Positions 15,635 to 25,823 of a DNA stretch of 64,000 bases are shown in pieces. How positions within the stretch are numbered: position 1 is the stretch's first letter; each line of letters begins with the position of its first letter. Below the pieces are notes generated by a model. It saw nothing but the letters and a program-made list of their open reading frames with translations, had not been told where the DNA came from and did no database searches. This stretch comes from Prevotella sp. (GTDB taxonomy: Bacteria; Bacteroidota; Bacteroidia; Bacteroidales; Bacteroidaceae). Made by a program: the position numbers and the translations under genes. Location: NCBI GenBank assembly GCA_017651265.1, contig JAGCDO010000059.1, positions 1-64,000 on the forward strand, given 5' to 3'.

Positions 15635-16549
15635 TTATTTCACCTTGATGGAATCAAATCCCTCGCCAAAGACACCGATGACGGCACTCTGGGAAACGAA
15701 GGCATGGGGGTCTATCATCTTGATGATACGGAAGATGTTTACGCTTTCGTTTTTCTTGGCAAGAATACAGAGTACCTTACGCTCCTGACCCGTATACCAG
15801 CCGTGAGCATCAAGGATGGTTACTCCGTGATCCATCTGTGTACCGATAGCGTTGGCAATCTCCTGCCATTTCTGGGAGAAGATCATGAACTGAACCGACT
15901 GCCGCTGACGGTTGTAGATATAGTCGAGCATGAAATTCTCAATGACCATCGTACAGAAGCCGAACACCACCATATAAGCGCGTTCAAGCATTGTTCCGAA
16001 CTGTGGGATGAACATACAGGAGCCGATGATGATGAAATCAATAATCATCAAGACGGTACCCAACGAGAAGTTATAATACTTGTTTACCGATGCCGCCACG
16101 ATATCACTGCCGCCCGTGGAACCATTGTTCAGGAACACGATACCCAAGGCAGAACCGGTCATGATACATCCAATGATGAGCGACATGAAATTCTGTCCTT
16201 CGCCCAGAATCTTCACCATGTTCCCTTGCTCATCAACCGGTGCTATCTGCTTCATGAGCCACAAGAGGAAAGTAAGCATCAAGATGGCATAGATGGTCTT
16301 CATCAGGAACTTCCACCCCAATATCTTCAATCCCACAACCAACAAGGCTGCATTCACCAAGAAGTAAGTATAGGAAATGGGAAAGTTGGTGGCATAGTAG
16401 ATAATGGCACCAATACCCGATACACCTCCTGTAACGATTTCATACGGCATTAGGAAGAAGGTGAATCCGAACGAATACAAAATAAGGCCAAGGGTTATAG
16501 AGATATAATCCTTAGCCTCATTCCAGATGATTTGATGATCAATAGTCAT
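15635..16549 (-). CDS. YitT family membrane protein
   Basis: 304 aa. Five to six hydrophobic spans cover residues about 15-200, including ISITLGLILYSFGFTFFLMP, VTGGVSGIGAIIYY and LGIVFLNNGSTGGSDIVA, which are hallmark YitT/DUF161 segments. A soluble DUF2179 domain ends the protein (GVTILDAHGWYTGQERKVL, IIKMIDPHAFVSQSAVIGVFGEGF). The family is widespread in Bacteroidota and Firmicutes; the transported substrate is not established. It begins 3 nt after the leuS stop and precedes rdgB across the heptamer repeat, so it is inside the leuS operon. Confidence 0.9.
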   Translation of the reverse strand: MTIDHQIIWNEAKDYISITLGLILYSFGFTFFLMPYEIVTGGVSGIGAIIYYATNFPISYTYFLVNAALLVVGLKILGWKFLMKTIYAILMLTFLLWLMKQIAPVDEQGNMVKILGEGQNFMSLIIGCIMTGSALGIVFLNNGSTGGSDIVAASVNKYYNFSLGTVLMIIDFIIIGSCMFIPQFGTMLERAYMVVFGFCTMVIENFMLDYIYNRQRQSVQFMIFSQKWQEIANAIGTQMDHGVTILDAHGWYTGQERKVLCILAKKNESVNIFRIIKMIDPHAFVSQSAVIGVFGEGFDSIKVK

Positions 16550-16552
16550 TCA

Positions 16553-19396
16553 TTATTTGATTACTACATTCACCATACGTTTAGGGACGATGATAACCTT
16601 GATGATTTGTTTTCCTTCGAGGTACTTGGCGGCTTTCTCATCCGCAAGCACAGCCTCTTGGATGGTCTGGTTGTCGGCATCAGCGGCAAACTCCATCTCG
16701 AAGCGGGTCTTACCATTGAAGGCCACACCCAACTTCACCGTGTTCTCCACCAGATACTCTTCGTTCCAGGTGGGCCATGCAGCGTCGCATACAGAGCCTT
16801 GTCCGCCAAGCTGCTCCCACAGTTCCTCAGCGATATGCGGAGCAAACGGGACAATCAGAGCCACGAGTGTCTTCATCAGCTCCTTGTTCTTGCTCTTGAG
16901 CTGCGAGAGTTCATTCACGCAGATCATGAAAGCAGAGATGGAAGTGTTGTAGCTGAAATGCTCAATATCCTGAGAAACCTTCTTGATGAGCTTGTGTACA
17001 CTCTTCAGTTCCTCGGGGGTAGCCGTTTGAGCTGTTCCTGTATCACCACAGCCAGCAGAGCAGAGGTTCCAGAACTTCTTCAGGAAGCGGTGGCAGCCAT
17101 CAATACCATTGGTATCCCAAGGCTTACTCTGCTCCACAGGACCCAAGAACATCTCGTAGAGACGCAGGGTATCGGCACCGTATTTCTCAACGATCATATC
17201 CGGGTTCACCACATTGAACATCGACTTAGACATCTTCTCAATGGCCCAGCCACACTTGTACTGACCATTTTCAAGGATGAACTCAGCATGGTTATATTCA
17301 GGGCGCCAAGCCTTGAAGGCCTCTATGTCGAGAATATCAGCAGAAACGATGTTCACATCCACATGGATAGGAGTAACATCATATTGGTCCTTCAGACCGA
17401 AGCTCACGAACTTACCCTTATCAGCACCTTCGTTCTCGATACGATAGACAAAGTTACTGCGGCCCTGAATCATACCCTGGTTCACCAGTTTCTTGAAAGG
17501 CTCGTCCTCGCAAGAGTAACCACCATCATACAGGAACTTGTTCCAGAAACGGGAATAGATCAAGTGACCAGTTGCATGCTCTGTACCACCTACATAGAGA
17601 TCCACATTGCGCCAGTATTCATCTACCTCCTTGTCAACCAAGGCATCCTCGTTCTTAGGATCCATATAGCGCAGATAATAGGCACTGGATCCAGCGAAAC
17701 CAGGCATGGTGTTCAGTTCCAAGGCGAAGATGGTTTGGTTGTCGATGAGATCTTTCGATACTACCTTGTTGGTCTTTGTATCCCAAGCCCATACCTTAGC
17801 GCGTCCCAATGGGGGCTCACCAGTTTCAGTAGGCTTGTATTCATCAATCTCAGGCAACTCCAAGGGAAGGCACTCCTGAGGAATCATATAAGGCATCTCG
17901 TCCTTGTAATAAACAGGGAACGGCTCTCCCCAATAGCGCTGACGAGAGAAGATGGCATCACGCAAACGGTAGTTCACCTTGACACGACCCAAGTTTTGTT
18001 CGGTAACGAACTTCTTTGTAGCAGCGATGGCCTCCTTTACCGTAAGACCATTCAGACTGAACTTCGCACTGGCTGAGTTGCACATGATACCTTCCTTGGC
18101 GTCATAGCTTTCTTCAGACACATCAGCACCCTCAATCAGCGGAATGATGGGCAGGTTGAAATGCTTGGCAAAGGCATAGTCGCGAGAATCATGAGCAGGT
18201 ACAGCCATGATAGCACCTGTTCCATAACCAGCCAACACATATTCTGCAATCCAGATAGGAATCTTCTCATCAGTGAAAGGATTGATGGCATAGGAACCAG
18301 AGAACACACCCGTTACCTTATGATCCATCTGGCGGTCGCGTTCGGTACGTTTCTTCACGTAATCGAGATACTGGTCAACCTCCGCTTTCTGTTCGGGTGT
18401 CGTCAGCTCAGCCACCAGCTCTGATTCAGGAGCCAGTACCATGAAGGTAACACCGAACATCGTATCGGCACGAGTGGTAAAGATGGTGAAGTGCTTGTCG
18501 GAATCAGCCACGTTGAATTCCACCTCAGTACCTTCTGAACGACCAATCCAGTTGCGCTGGGTTTCTTTCAGTGAGTCGGTCCAATCAATTTTCTCCAGAC
18601 CGTCGAGCAATCGCTGTGCATAAGCAGAAACACGAAGGCACCACTGGCGCATCTTCTTCTGTTCCACAGGATAGCCACCACGAACAGAAACACCCTCAAC
18701 CACCTCGTCGTTGGCCAATACCGTTCCGAGTTTGGGGCACCAGTTCACCATCGTATAAGCCAAGTAGGCAATACGGTAGTTCATCAATACCTCCTGTTGC
18801 TTCTTCTCATCCCAGCTGTTCCACTCATCAGCAGTAAAAGAAAGCTCTTCGCTGCAGGCCACTTTGATCAGTCCGCCATCGTCGCTCAGGGTTCCTTTGG
18901 TCTGGAACCGCTCGATGAGCTTCTCAATGGGCATAGCCTTTTGATGCTTGTTGCAGTAGAAAGAGTTGAACATCTTCTGGAAGGCCCACTGTGTCCACTT
19001 GTAGTAGATAGGATCACAAGTGCGAACCTCGCGGTTCCAGTCGAAACAGAAGCCGATCTTGTCGAGCTGACTGCGATATCTGTCGATGTTCTCAAAGGTG
19101 GTCTTCTCAGGGTGCTGACCGGTTTGAATGGCATATTGCTCTGCCGGCAGACCGTAGGCGTCATAGCCCATGGGGTTCAGAACGTTGAATCCCTGCTGAC
19201 GCTTATAGCGGGCATAGATATCACTGGCGATATATCCCAGTGGATGTCCCACATGCAAACCTGCACCACTGGGGTACGGAAACATGTTGAGAACATAGTA
19301 TTTCTTCTTGTTCTTATCCTCAACAACACGATAGGTCTGCTGTTCAACCCATCGCTGTTGCCATTTCTTTTCGATGTCCCTGAAATTGTATTCCAT
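16553..19396 (-). CDS. leuS: Leucyl-tRNA synthetase
   Basis: 947 aa from ATG 19396 ([16 protein letters not shown]), which matches the family N-terminus; the frame stays open 51 codons further upstream but that part overlaps the promoter. HIGH motif as HVGH at residues 48-51 in [21 protein letters not shown] motif near residue 720 ([16 protein letters not shown]). The editing CP1 domain includes [19 protein letters not shown] near 240 and [19 protein letters not shown] near 340. It charges tRNA-Leu in the cytosol. First gene of the leftward operon leading to porZ, with a promoter at 19433-19440. Confidence 0.97.
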   Translation of the reverse strand: MEYNFRDIEKKWQQRWVEQQTYRVVEDKNKKKYYVLNMFPYPSGAGLHVGHPLGYIASDIYARYKRQQGFNVLNPMGYDAYGLPAEQYAIQTGQHPEKTTFENIDRYRSQLDKIGFCFDWNREVRTCDPIYYKWTQWAFQKMFNSFYCNKHQKAMPIEKLIERFQTKGTLSDDGGLIKVACSEELSFTADEWNSWDEKKQQEVLMNYRIAYLAYTMVNWCPKLGTVLANDEVVEGVSVRGGYPVEQKKMRQWCLRVSAYAQRLLDGLEKIDWTDSLKETQRNWIGRSEGTEVEFNVADSDKHFTIFTTRADTMFGVTFMVLAPESELVAELTTPEQKAEVDQYLDYVKKRTERDRQMDHKVTGVFSGSYAINPFTDEKIPIWIAEYVLAGYGTGAIMAVPAHDSRDYAFAKHFNLPIIPLIEGADVSEESYDAKEGIMCNSASAKFSLNGLTVKEAIAATKKFVTEQNLGRVKVNYRLRDAIFSRQRYWGEPFPVYYKDEMPYMIPQECLPLELPEIDEYKPTETGEPPLGRAKVWAWDTKTNKVVSKDLIDNQTIFALELNTMPGFAGSSAYYLRYMDPKNEDALVDKEVDEYWRNVDLYVGGTEHATGHLIYSRFWNKFLYDGGYSCEDEPFKKLVNQGMIQGRSNFVYRIENEGADKGKFVSFGLKDQYDVTPIHVDVNIVSADILDIEAFKAWRPEYNHAEFILENGQYKCGWAIEKMSKSMFNVVNPDMIVEKYGADTLRLYEMFLGPVEQSKPWDTNGIDGCHRFLKKFWNLCSAGCGDTGTAQTATPEELKSVHKLIKKVSQDIEHFSYNTSISAFMICVNELSQLKSKNKELMKTLVALIVPFAPHIAEELWEQLGGQGSVCDAAWPTWNEEYLVENTVKLGVAFNGKTRFEMEFAADADNQTIQEAVLADEKAAKYLEGKQIIKVIIVPKRMVNVVIK

Positions 19397-19432
19397 TGCT
19401 TTATAATACTTTACTTCTTTTAATTTTGTGTG

Positions 19433-19440
19433 CAAAGGTA
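19433..19440 (-). promoter_or_regulatory. -7 promoter element (TACCTTTG on minus strand) for leuS operon
   Basis: CAAAGGTA on plus, read as TACCTTTGC on minus, 37 nt before the leuS ATG. This fixes the leuS start downstream of it. Confidence 0.7.
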
Positions 19441-19609
19441 CGCATAAGTGAGCGAAATACCAAATGATTTTAGGTTTTTCCGAGCGGAAGTACGCTTTAA
19501 CGCAGTTAAAGGTACGAAATAAACTTGGAACAAACAACGGTCGATGCAAATTTTATAAACACACCTCAGATTTCTCTCTTTTCCAGATTGTCATATCAGA
19601 AAAAAACAC

Positions 19610-19617
19610 TATCTTTG
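19610..19617 (+). promoter_or_regulatory. -7 promoter element TATCTTTG
   Basis: TATCTTTGC lies 38 nt before ATG 19656 and matches the Bacteroidota consensus. It drives the repeat-rich secreted protein. Confidence 0.7.
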
Positions 19618-19655
19618 CAATCGAAAGTATCATTTAAACTAAAACATTTAAGCTT

Positions 19656-21908
19656 ATGAAACATTTTTTACGCTATTCATTGATGTGTGTTTTGTCTATC
19701 CTTTGGGGAACGGCATTCGCACAGACAGAAGTGAAGTTCGACTTCGACAACGGTGATGCAGCCTTATTCGGACTGCCTGGAGTATCATGCAATGCTGACG
19801 AGGCGAATGGAATTGCTGAATCTCATGACGGTGACTTCACCCAAGATGCAACAGCCACCAAGGATGGTGTTTCCATCACAGTATCGGCAGCTGAAGAAGG
19901 AGCAAAGAATGCCAACCGTATCTGGAACAAATCTGCTGTTCTTCGTATGTACAGTGGTTCGCTGACTATCGAAGCTCCGGGACACAAGATTACCAAACTG
20001 GTGATCAATTACAGTAAAGACAAGTGGCAAGCAGACAGCAAGCCCGATGTTGGTGCATTTATCTCTTCTACCGACCAAACGACCATCTGGTCAGGTTCAT
20101 CCTCAAAGGTTGTGATCAAGATTGCCGGTAATTCACAGATGAAAGACATTACTGTAACCTTGGACGGTGAGTCTGGTGGACAAGGTAGTGGTGATACGAA
20201 CTATGGTACAGCTGAGGCTCCTCTGACTGTTGCTGAGGCTTTAACTATTGCAACCGCTCTGGATGCAGATGCTTCTACTTCTGAGGATGTATTTACAAAG
20301 GGTGTTGTAACTGAGATTACAACCGCTTGGAGTTCTCAGTATAAGAACGTAAGCTTCAACATCTCTAACGATGGTGGCACCATCAATCTTGCTGTTTTCC
20401 GTTGCAAGGCTGAGACCGAGGATTATGTTCTCGTTGGTGATGAGGTGATTATCAAGGGTAAGCTGAAGAACTACAAGGGTAATACTCCTGAGTATGATGC
20501 AGGTTGTGAGATTGTTAGTCTGGTTCCTGGTGACGGTCATGATACAACACCACATACAGACGTGAAGTTCGACTTCGACAATGGTGATGCAGCCTTGTTC
20601 GGTCTGCCTGGTGTATCATGCAATGCTGATGAAGCGAATGGAATTGCTGAGTCTCATGATGGTGACTTCACCCAAGATGCAACCGCTACCAAGGATGGTG
20701 TTTCCATTACAGTATCAGCAGCTGAAGAAGGGGCAAAGAATGCCAACCGTATCTGGAACAAATCTGCTGTTCTCCGTATGTACAGTGGCTGGCTGACCAT
20801 CGAAGCTCCGGGACGCACCATTACCAAACTGGTGATCAATTACAGTAAAGACAAGTGGCAAGCAGACAGCAAGCCCGATGTTGGTGCATTTACCTCTTCT
20901 ACCAACCAAACGACCATCTGGGAAGGTTCATCCTCAAAGGTTGTGATCAAGATTGCCGGTAATTCACAGATAACTGACATTACTGTAACTCTCGATGGTG
21001 AGTCTGGTGGACAAGGTAGTGGCGATACGAACTATGGTACAGCCGAGGCTCCTCTGACTGTTGCTGAGGCTATTGCAGCTGCCATTGCTAATGGAGACAC
21101 TGCTTCCAAGGAAGATTACTATGTAAAGGGTAAGATCTGCAGCATTAAGTACGAGTATAGTGCTCAGTATGGTACTGCCACCTATAACATTTCAGAGGAT
21201 GGTTCAGAAGGAACAGAGTTCACGGTATACAGCAGCTATTACTTCGACAACAAGAGCTGGCTGGATGGTGACACTCAGATTAAAGTGGGTGATGAGGTAA
21301 TCGTTTGTGGTAAGATCATCAACTACAACGGTAATACTCCTGAGTTCGCTTCCAAGCAGAACTATCTGATTTCTCTGAATGGTAAGACATCATCAGGAAC
21401 AAGTGAAGACCCGGAGGCTGCTTTGAATCATGGTACAGCTGATGCTCCTCTGACTGTTGCTGATGCTATTGCCGCTGCCGAGGTTGTTGGAACCAAAGCC
21501 TCTACTGGCGATTTCTATGTAAAGGGTAAGATCTGCAGCATTAAGTATGAGTATAGTGCTGAGTATGGTACTGCTACCTATAACATTTCCGAGGATGGTT
21601 CCGAAGGAACAGAGTTCACGGTATATAGCAGCTATTACCTTGACAACAAGAAGTGGCAGGAAGGCGACAATCAGATCGCTGTAGGCGATGAGGTAATCGT
21701 TTGTGGTAAGATCATCAACTACAATGGTAACACCCCAGAGTTCGCTTCCAAGCAGAACTATCTGGTTGCTTTGAATAAGGCTACTGGTATCCAGAACGTG
21801 AAGATCAGCAAGGCAAACGGTGCTATCTATAACCTTGCCGGACAGCAAGTAGAGAAGGCTACCAAGGGTATCTATATCCAGAACGGTAAAAAGTTCATCG
21901 TTAAGTAA
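19656..21908 (+). CDS. Secreted repeat protein with duplicated beta modules, DUF6359-like OB modules and C-terminal tail
   Basis: 750 aa with signal peptide MKHFLRYSLMCVLSILWGTAFAQ. Module A (VKFDFDNGDAALFGLPGVSC to DITVTLDGES) occurs at residues about 26-172 and again, nearly identical, 277 residues later. Module B (GTAEAPLTVAEA.., YVKGKICSIKYEYSA, VGDEVIVCGKIINYNGNTPEFASKQNYL) occurs three times, at about 185-290, 462-575 and 593-705. It resembles DUF6359/OB-like domains in Bacteroidales secreted proteins. The order is A-B-A-B-B-tail. The tail is IYNLAGQQV..ATKGIYIQNGKKFIVK. It stands alone between its own promoter and a strong terminator. Probably exported and surface bound; ligand unknown. 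Confidence 0.75.
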   Translation: MKHFLRYSLMCVLSILWGTAFAQTEVKFDFDNGDAALFGLPGVSCNADEANGIAESHDGDFTQDATATKDGVSITVSAAEEGAKNANRIWNKSAVLRMYSGSLTIEAPGHKITKLVINYSKDKWQADSKPDVGAFISSTDQTTIWSGSSSKVVIKIAGNSQMKDITVTLDGESGGQGSGDTNYGTAEAPLTVAEALTIATALDADASTSEDVFTKGVVTEITTAWSSQYKNVSFNISNDGGTINLAVFRCKAETEDYVLVGDEVIIKGKLKNYKGNTPEYDAGCEIVSLVPGDGHDTTPHTDVKFDFDNGDAALFGLPGVSCNADEANGIAESHDGDFTQDATATKDGVSITVSAAEEGAKNANRIWNKSAVLRMYSGWLTIEAPGRTITKLVINYSKDKWQADSKPDVGAFTSSTNQTTIWEGSSSKVVIKIAGNSQITDITVTLDGESGGQGSGDTNYGTAEAPLTVAEAIAAAIANGDTASKEDYYVKGKICSIKYEYSAQYGTATYNISEDGSEGTEFTVYSSYYFDNKSWLDGDTQIKVGDEVIVCGKIINYNGNTPEFASKQNYLISLNGKTSSGTSEDPEAALNHGTADAPLTVADAIAAAEVVGTKASTGDFYVKGKICSIKYEYSAEYGTATYNISEDGSEGTEFTVYSSYYLDNKKWQEGDNQIAVGDEVIVCGKIINYNGNTPEFASKQNYLVALNKATGIQNVKISKANGAIYNLAGQQVEKATKGIYIQNGKKFIVK
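19731..21071 (+). repeat. Recent intragenic direct duplication (about 510 bp, offset 831 bp)
   Basis: 19731-20240 and 20562-21071 align without gaps at an offset of 831 bp (277 codons) with only scattered, mostly synonymous differences. A second, shorter duplication links roughly 21043-21370 and 21430-21770 (module B). Such repeats can recombine and change domain number. Confidence 0.85.
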
Positions 21909-21940
21909 CCCCTACTCTACCCTACTAAAGAACAATGATG

Positions 21941-21976
21941 CTCCCTGCGGATCCGACAGTCCGCAGGGAGTGTTTT
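21941..21976 (+). terminator. Strong rho-independent terminator
   Basis: Perfect 11-bp stem CTCCCTGCGGA / TCCGCAGGGAG (21941-21951 with 21960-21970), 8-nt loop, then TGTTTTTA. Confidence 0.92.
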
Positions 21977-22021
21977 TATAGGAAAATACCACAATCATTT
22001 TGTCAGTTCAGAAAAACTTCG

Positions 22022-22029
22022 TATTTTTG
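22022..22029 (+). promoter_or_regulatory. -7 promoter element TATTTTTG for mutS
   Basis: TATTTTTG 27 nt before ATG 22056, with TTTG about 20 bp upstream near 22000 as the -33 box. Confidence 0.65.
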
Positions 22030-22055
22030 TCAGTCAAATAACAGAAAGACAAAAG

Positions 22056-24683
22056 ATGGCCAATAAAGGGAGCAAGGAACTCACTCCGATGATGAAACAG
22101 TTCTTCGACTTGAAGGCGAAGCATCCTGATGCTTTGCTGCTGTTTCGTTGCGGTGACTTCTACGAAACCTACTGCGATGATGCCGTTATCGCAGCAGGCA
22201 TCTTGGGTATCACCTTGACACACCGAAACAATGGAGCGGGTGCCAAAGGCGATGAGATGGCCGGCTTCCCTCATCATGCCCTCGACACCTATCTGCCTAA
22301 ACTGATCAGAGCGGGTAAGCGAGTGGCCATCTGTGACCAGCTGGAAGATCCTAAACTCACCAAGAAACTGGTGAAGAGGGGGATCACAGAACTGGTTACT
22401 CCGGGTGTGGCCATGAGCGATAACGTACTGAACTACAAGGAGAATAACTTCTTGGCGGCTGTTCACTTTGGCAAATCGGCTTGTGGTGTGGCTTTCTTGG
22501 ATATTTCCACCGGTGAGTTCCTGACAGGTGAGGGTACTTACGACTATGTGGAGAAGCTCTTAGGGAACTTCCAACCTAAGGAGATCTTGTTTGACAGAAC
22601 GCGTAGGCACGACTTTGAACGCTATTTCGGAACGAAGTTCTTTACCTTTGAGTTGGACGACTGGGTGTTTACCGACCAGACGGCTAAACAAAAGCTGTTG
22701 AAGCATTTCCAGGTTAAGAACCTCAAAGGATTCGGCGTAGATCATCTGCATAACGGTATTATTGCCAGCGGAGCGATCCTTCAGTATCTGGAGGTAACGC
22801 TGCATACGAGTATCGGACATATTACCACACTCTCTCGTATTGAGGAGGAACGGTATGTCCGACTGGATAAATTCACGGTTCGTTCTCTTGAACTGGTGTA
22901 TCCGATGCAGGAGGATGGAAAGTCGTTACTGGATGTGATTGACAAGACCGTATCGCCCATGGGGGCCCGTATGCTGAAACGATGGATGGTGTTCCCCTTG
23001 AAGGAGGTGGGCCGAATCAATAAGCGTCTGGATGTGGTGGAGTATTTCTTCCGTCATCCGGAATTCAAGGAACTGGTGGATGAGCAGTTCCATCGCATTG
23101 GCGACCTGGAGAGAATCATCTCCAAGGCTGCTGTAGGAAGGGTTTCACCGCGTGAAGTGGTGGCACTGAAGGTGGCCTTACAGGCTTTGCAGCCTGTGAA
23201 AGCGGCGTGTAACATGGCAGATAACCAAGAGCTGAACAGGTTTGGCGAACAGCTGGATCTTTGTGACGCTTTGGTGCATCGTATTGATCATGAGGTACAG
23301 AATGATCCTCCGCAACTGGTAAACAAGGGTGGGGTGATCAAGGAAGGCGTGAGTGATGAGCTGGATGAGCTGCGCCGCATTGCCTATAGTGGAAAGGATT
23401 ATCTGCTGAAGATTCAGGAGCGTGAGACCGAGCTGACGGGTATTGCCTCGCTGAAGATAGGCTATAACAATGTGTTCGGCTACTATCTGGAGGTGCGGAA
23501 CACCTATAAGGATAAGGTGCCGGCCGACTGGATTCGTAAGCAGACGTTGGCACAGGCGGAGCGTTATATCACCCAGGAACTGAAGGAATATGAAGAGAAG
23601 ATCCTGGGCGCAGAGGATAAGATCCTTTCGTTGGAAACCCGTCTGTTCAACGAGCTGGTCATGGCCATGCAGGAATTTATCCCTGCCATTCAGGTGAATG
23701 CGAGTCTGATTGCCCAACTCGACTGTCTGCTGAGCTATGCCAAGGTGGCTGAAGAGAACGGATATATTCGTCCGGTGATTGATGATACGGATGTGATAGA
23801 CATCAAGCAGGGTAGGCACCCTGTGATAGAAACTGAGCTGCCCTTGGGTGAGCAGTATGTACCGAATGATATCTACCTTGATACACAGAAGCAACAAATC
23901 ATGATTATTACCGGTCCGAATATGGCTGGTAAATCGGCGCTGTTGCGTCAAACGGCCTTGATTGTACTGTTGGCCCAGATTGGTTGCTTTGTGCCGGCAG
24001 AGAGCGCGAGAATCGGTCTGGTTGACAAGATATTCACAAGGGTAGGGGCTTCGGATAACATTTCGCTGGGAGAATCTACGTTTATGGTGGAGATGACCGA
24101 GGCTTCGAACATCTTGAACAACGTTACTCCGAAGTCGTTGGTGCTCTTTGACGAGTTGGGAAGAGGTACTTCTACTTACGATGGTATCAGTATTGCCTGG
24201 GCCATTGTGGAGTATCTGCATGAACATCCCAAAGCGCAGGCCCGGACATTGTTTGCTACACACTACCATGAGCTGAACGAAATGGAGAAGAACTTCAGTC
24301 GTATCAAGAACTATAATGTGAGTGTGAAGGAGGTGGATAACCAGGTGATCTTCCTGCGTAAGCTGATGCGTGGGGGCTCTGAACACTCGTTCGGTATCCA
24401 TGTGGCGCAGATTGCGGGAATGCCGAAGAGCATTGTAAAACGGGCAAACGTCATTCTGAGTCAGCTGGAGAATGATAACAGTGGGGTAGGGAGCGTAGGA
24501 AAACCCTCGGCCGAGGCCCTAAACAAGAGTCGTGACGGTATGCAGCTCTCCTTCTTCCAGCTCGACGACCCGGTACTCTGTCAGGTTCGTGACGAGATTC
24601 TGGGTTTGGATGTGAATAACCTAACGCCTCTTGAAGCCCTTAATAAGCTCAACGACATCAAGCGAATTGTAAGTGGAAAATAA
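22056..24683 (+). CDS. mutS: DNA mismatch repair protein MutS
   Basis: 875 aa, full length for MutS1. The mismatch-recognition Phe-x-Glu is F35-Y36-E37 in RCGDFYETY. Walker A is [14 protein letters not shown] near residue 620, Walker [17 protein letters not shown] near 700, and FATHYHEL near 735. The clamp/lever helices lie between, and a short C-terminal helical region follows ([16 protein letters not shown]). It binds mispaired bases and, with MutL, starts repair. It is monocistronic here, followed by a 22-bp palindrome array and convergent lgt. Confidence 0.97.
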   Translation: MANKGSKELTPMMKQFFDLKAKHPDALLLFRCGDFYETYCDDAVIAAGILGITLTHRNNGAGAKGDEMAGFPHHALDTYLPKLIRAGKRVAICDQLEDPKLTKKLVKRGITELVTPGVAMSDNVLNYKENNFLAAVHFGKSACGVAFLDISTGEFLTGEGTYDYVEKLLGNFQPKEILFDRTRRHDFERYFGTKFFTFELDDWVFTDQTAKQKLLKHFQVKNLKGFGVDHLHNGIIASGAILQYLEVTLHTSIGHITTLSRIEEERYVRLDKFTVRSLELVYPMQEDGKSLLDVIDKTVSPMGARMLKRWMVFPLKEVGRINKRLDVVEYFFRHPEFKELVDEQFHRIGDLERIISKAAVGRVSPREVVALKVALQALQPVKAACNMADNQELNRFGEQLDLCDALVHRIDHEVQNDPPQLVNKGGVIKEGVSDELDELRRIAYSGKDYLLKIQERETELTGIASLKIGYNNVFGYYLEVRNTYKDKVPADWIRKQTLAQAERYITQELKEYEEKILGAEDKILSLETRLFNELVMAMQEFIPAIQVNASLIAQLDCLLSYAKVAEENGYIRPVIDDTDVIDIKQGRHPVIETELPLGEQYVPNDIYLDTQKQQIMIITGPNMAGKSALLRQTALIVLLAQIGCFVPAESARIGLVDKIFTRVGASDNISLGESTFMVEMTEASNILNNVTPKSLVLFDELGRGTSTYDGISIAWAIVEYLHEHPKAQARTLFATHYHELNEMEKNFSRIKNYNVSVKEVDNQVIFLRKLMRGGSEHSFGIHVAQIAGMPKSIVKRANVILSQLENDNSGVGSVGKPSAEALNKSRDGMQLSFFQLDDPVLCQVRDEILGLDVNNLTPLEALNKLNDIKRIVSGK

Positions 24684-24753
24684 GTGGATTTCATCCGACC
24701 TTTTCTCGCCAAGGCAGAAAGTTAACTTTCTGCCCTCCTGGCTTATGAAAACG

Positions 24754-24819
24754 TTCCCACCTTGGGAATGTTTTGTTCCCAACGTGGGAATATTTTGTTC
24801 CCAGCATGGGAACACTTTG
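24754..24819. repeat. Three tandem 22-bp units of TTCCCAnnnTGGGAA palindrome
   Basis: The 15-bp palindromes TTCCCACCTTGGGAA, TTCCCAACGTGGGAA and TTCCCAGCATGGGAA start at 24754, 24776 and 24798, each followed by 7 bp ending in TTTG. The period is exactly 22 bp. The arms are conserved and the middle three bases vary. The array fills the gap between the stops of convergent mutS and lgt. The same unit occurs four times at 47442-47522. Confidence 0.88.
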
Positions 24820-24822
24820 TTT

Positions 24823-25752
24823 CTAAGATGAAAACTCTTTCTTTCTTGACCTGATCATGCACCAGATGCCGATGATGATGAAGGGGATGGAAAGCAGCTG
24901 TCCCATATTGAACATCATCCCTTCCTCGAAAGCTTCCTGCACGTCCTTCGTGTATTCAATGAAGAAGCGGAAGGTGAAGATATAGGTCAGGCAGAATCCG
25001 AAATACCAACCTGTTCCCACCTGTGGCGTACCGGTTTTCTTACTACGTTTGTAGATAGCCCACATGATGAAGAAAAGGATGGCGTAGGCGATGGCCTCGT
25101 AGAGCTGTCCGGGGTGGCGTGGAAACATATCCACACGCTCAAAGATAAATGCCCAGGGCACATCGGTTACCTTACCGATGATCTCTGAGTTCATCAGGTT
25201 ACCCAAGCGGATGAAACAGGCGGTAGTTCCTGTGGCAATAGCGATATTGTCAAGAACGGTCCATACCTTTAGTTTCGACCAGCGAACATAGAGGATCAGG
25301 GCAATGATCAGACCGAGTGTTCCGCCATGACTGGCAAGTCCTTCATAGCCGGTGAATTTCCAACCTCCATCGGCCATGAAATGAATGGGCAGGAACATCT
25401 CTACTAAGTGCTTGCCGGAAGTGAGGAAATAGTCGGGCTGATAGAACAGGCAGTGTCCTAAGCGTGCACCGATCAGGATTCCCAGGAAGCAGTAGATGAA
25501 GAGCGGGTCAAAAACATTCTCCTTTTCCTTTTTCCCTTTCGCATTGACTATCGTACGCTCTGCAATATTCTGTTCATAGAACAGTTTGCGCACAATGAAA
25601 TAGGCTAATCCCAAGCCAATGAGCCAGCACAGGGAGTACCAGCGGAAAGGACCGATGGTTAACGATGGGTTCCAGGTGATGAATAAGAGACCCCTCCCAG
25701 CCTCCCCTATAAGGGAGGAGTAATTAGCGATGGCAGTTAATAATATGTTCAT
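24823..25752 (-). CDS. lgt: Prolipoprotein diacylglyceryl transferase
   Basis: 309 aa integral membrane enzyme that moves diacylglycerol from phosphatidylglycerol to the lipobox Cys. Seven hydrophobic spans are visible. Motifs: [19 protein letters not shown] near 33-51, [17 protein letters not shown] near 90-106, [13 protein letters not shown] near 136-148, [14 protein letters not shown] near 178 (signature) and [11 protein letters not shown] near 205. The first about 20 residues ([12 protein letters not shown]) are encoded by a 43-bp intergenic-type repeat, and no other start lies nearer the core. It follows ychF by 69 bp and would serve the lipoproteins at 7743 and 53107. Confidence 0.95.
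   Translation of the reverse strand: MNILLTAIANYSSLIGEAGRGLLFITWNPSLTIGPFRWYSLCWLIGLGLAYFIVRKLFYEQNIAERTIVNAKGKKEKENVFDPLFIYCFLGILIGARLGHCLFYQPDYFLTSGKHLVEMFLPIHFMADGGWKFTGYEGLASHGGTLGLIIALILYVRWSKLKVWTVLDNIAIATGTTACFIRLGNLMNSEIIGKVTDVPWAFIFERVDMFPRHPGQLYEAIAYAILFFIMWAIYKRSKKTGTPQVGTGWYFGFCLTYIFTFRFFIEYTKDVQEAFEEGMMFNMGQLLSIPFIIIGIWCMIRSRKKEFSS
25687..25729. repeat. 43-bp G/C-tract repeat inside the 5' end of lgt (copy 1)
   Basis: Contains CCTCCCCTATAAGGGAGG, a self-complementary core, flanked by a CCC-rich side and TAATTA. It matches the reverse complement of 25781-25823 over about 43 bp with scattered differences. It is translated as part of the Lgt N-terminus. Confidence 0.7.
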
Positions 25753-25780
25753 ATAACGTGATGAATAATCTAAGTTGAAA

Positions 25781-25823
25781 GGTAATAACTCCCTCCCTAT
25801 AGGGAGGGTAGGGGTGGGTCTTT
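25781..25823. repeat. 43-bp G/C-tract repeat between lgt and ychF (copy 2, inverted)
   Basis: Core CCCTCCCTATAGGGAGGG with GGGGTGGGTC on one side and TAATAACT on the other. It is the inverted partner of 25687-25729. The lgt start codon (25752) lies between the two copies, so the transcript could fold with the start in a loop. Confidence 0.7.

Noticed and set aside
15590-16453. 287-codon open frame antisense to yitT
   Set aside because: Overlaps a membrane protein with clear hallmarks; start lies inside the heptamer repeats.
16532-18076. 514-codon open frame antisense to leuS
   Set aside because: Shadow of leuS; Leu/His-rich translation typical of antisense of a conserved gene.
23178-24401. 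407-codon open frame antisense to mutS
   Set aside because: Lies entirely inside mutS, whose protein motifs are complete; the antisense translation has no recognisable domain, signal or promoter.
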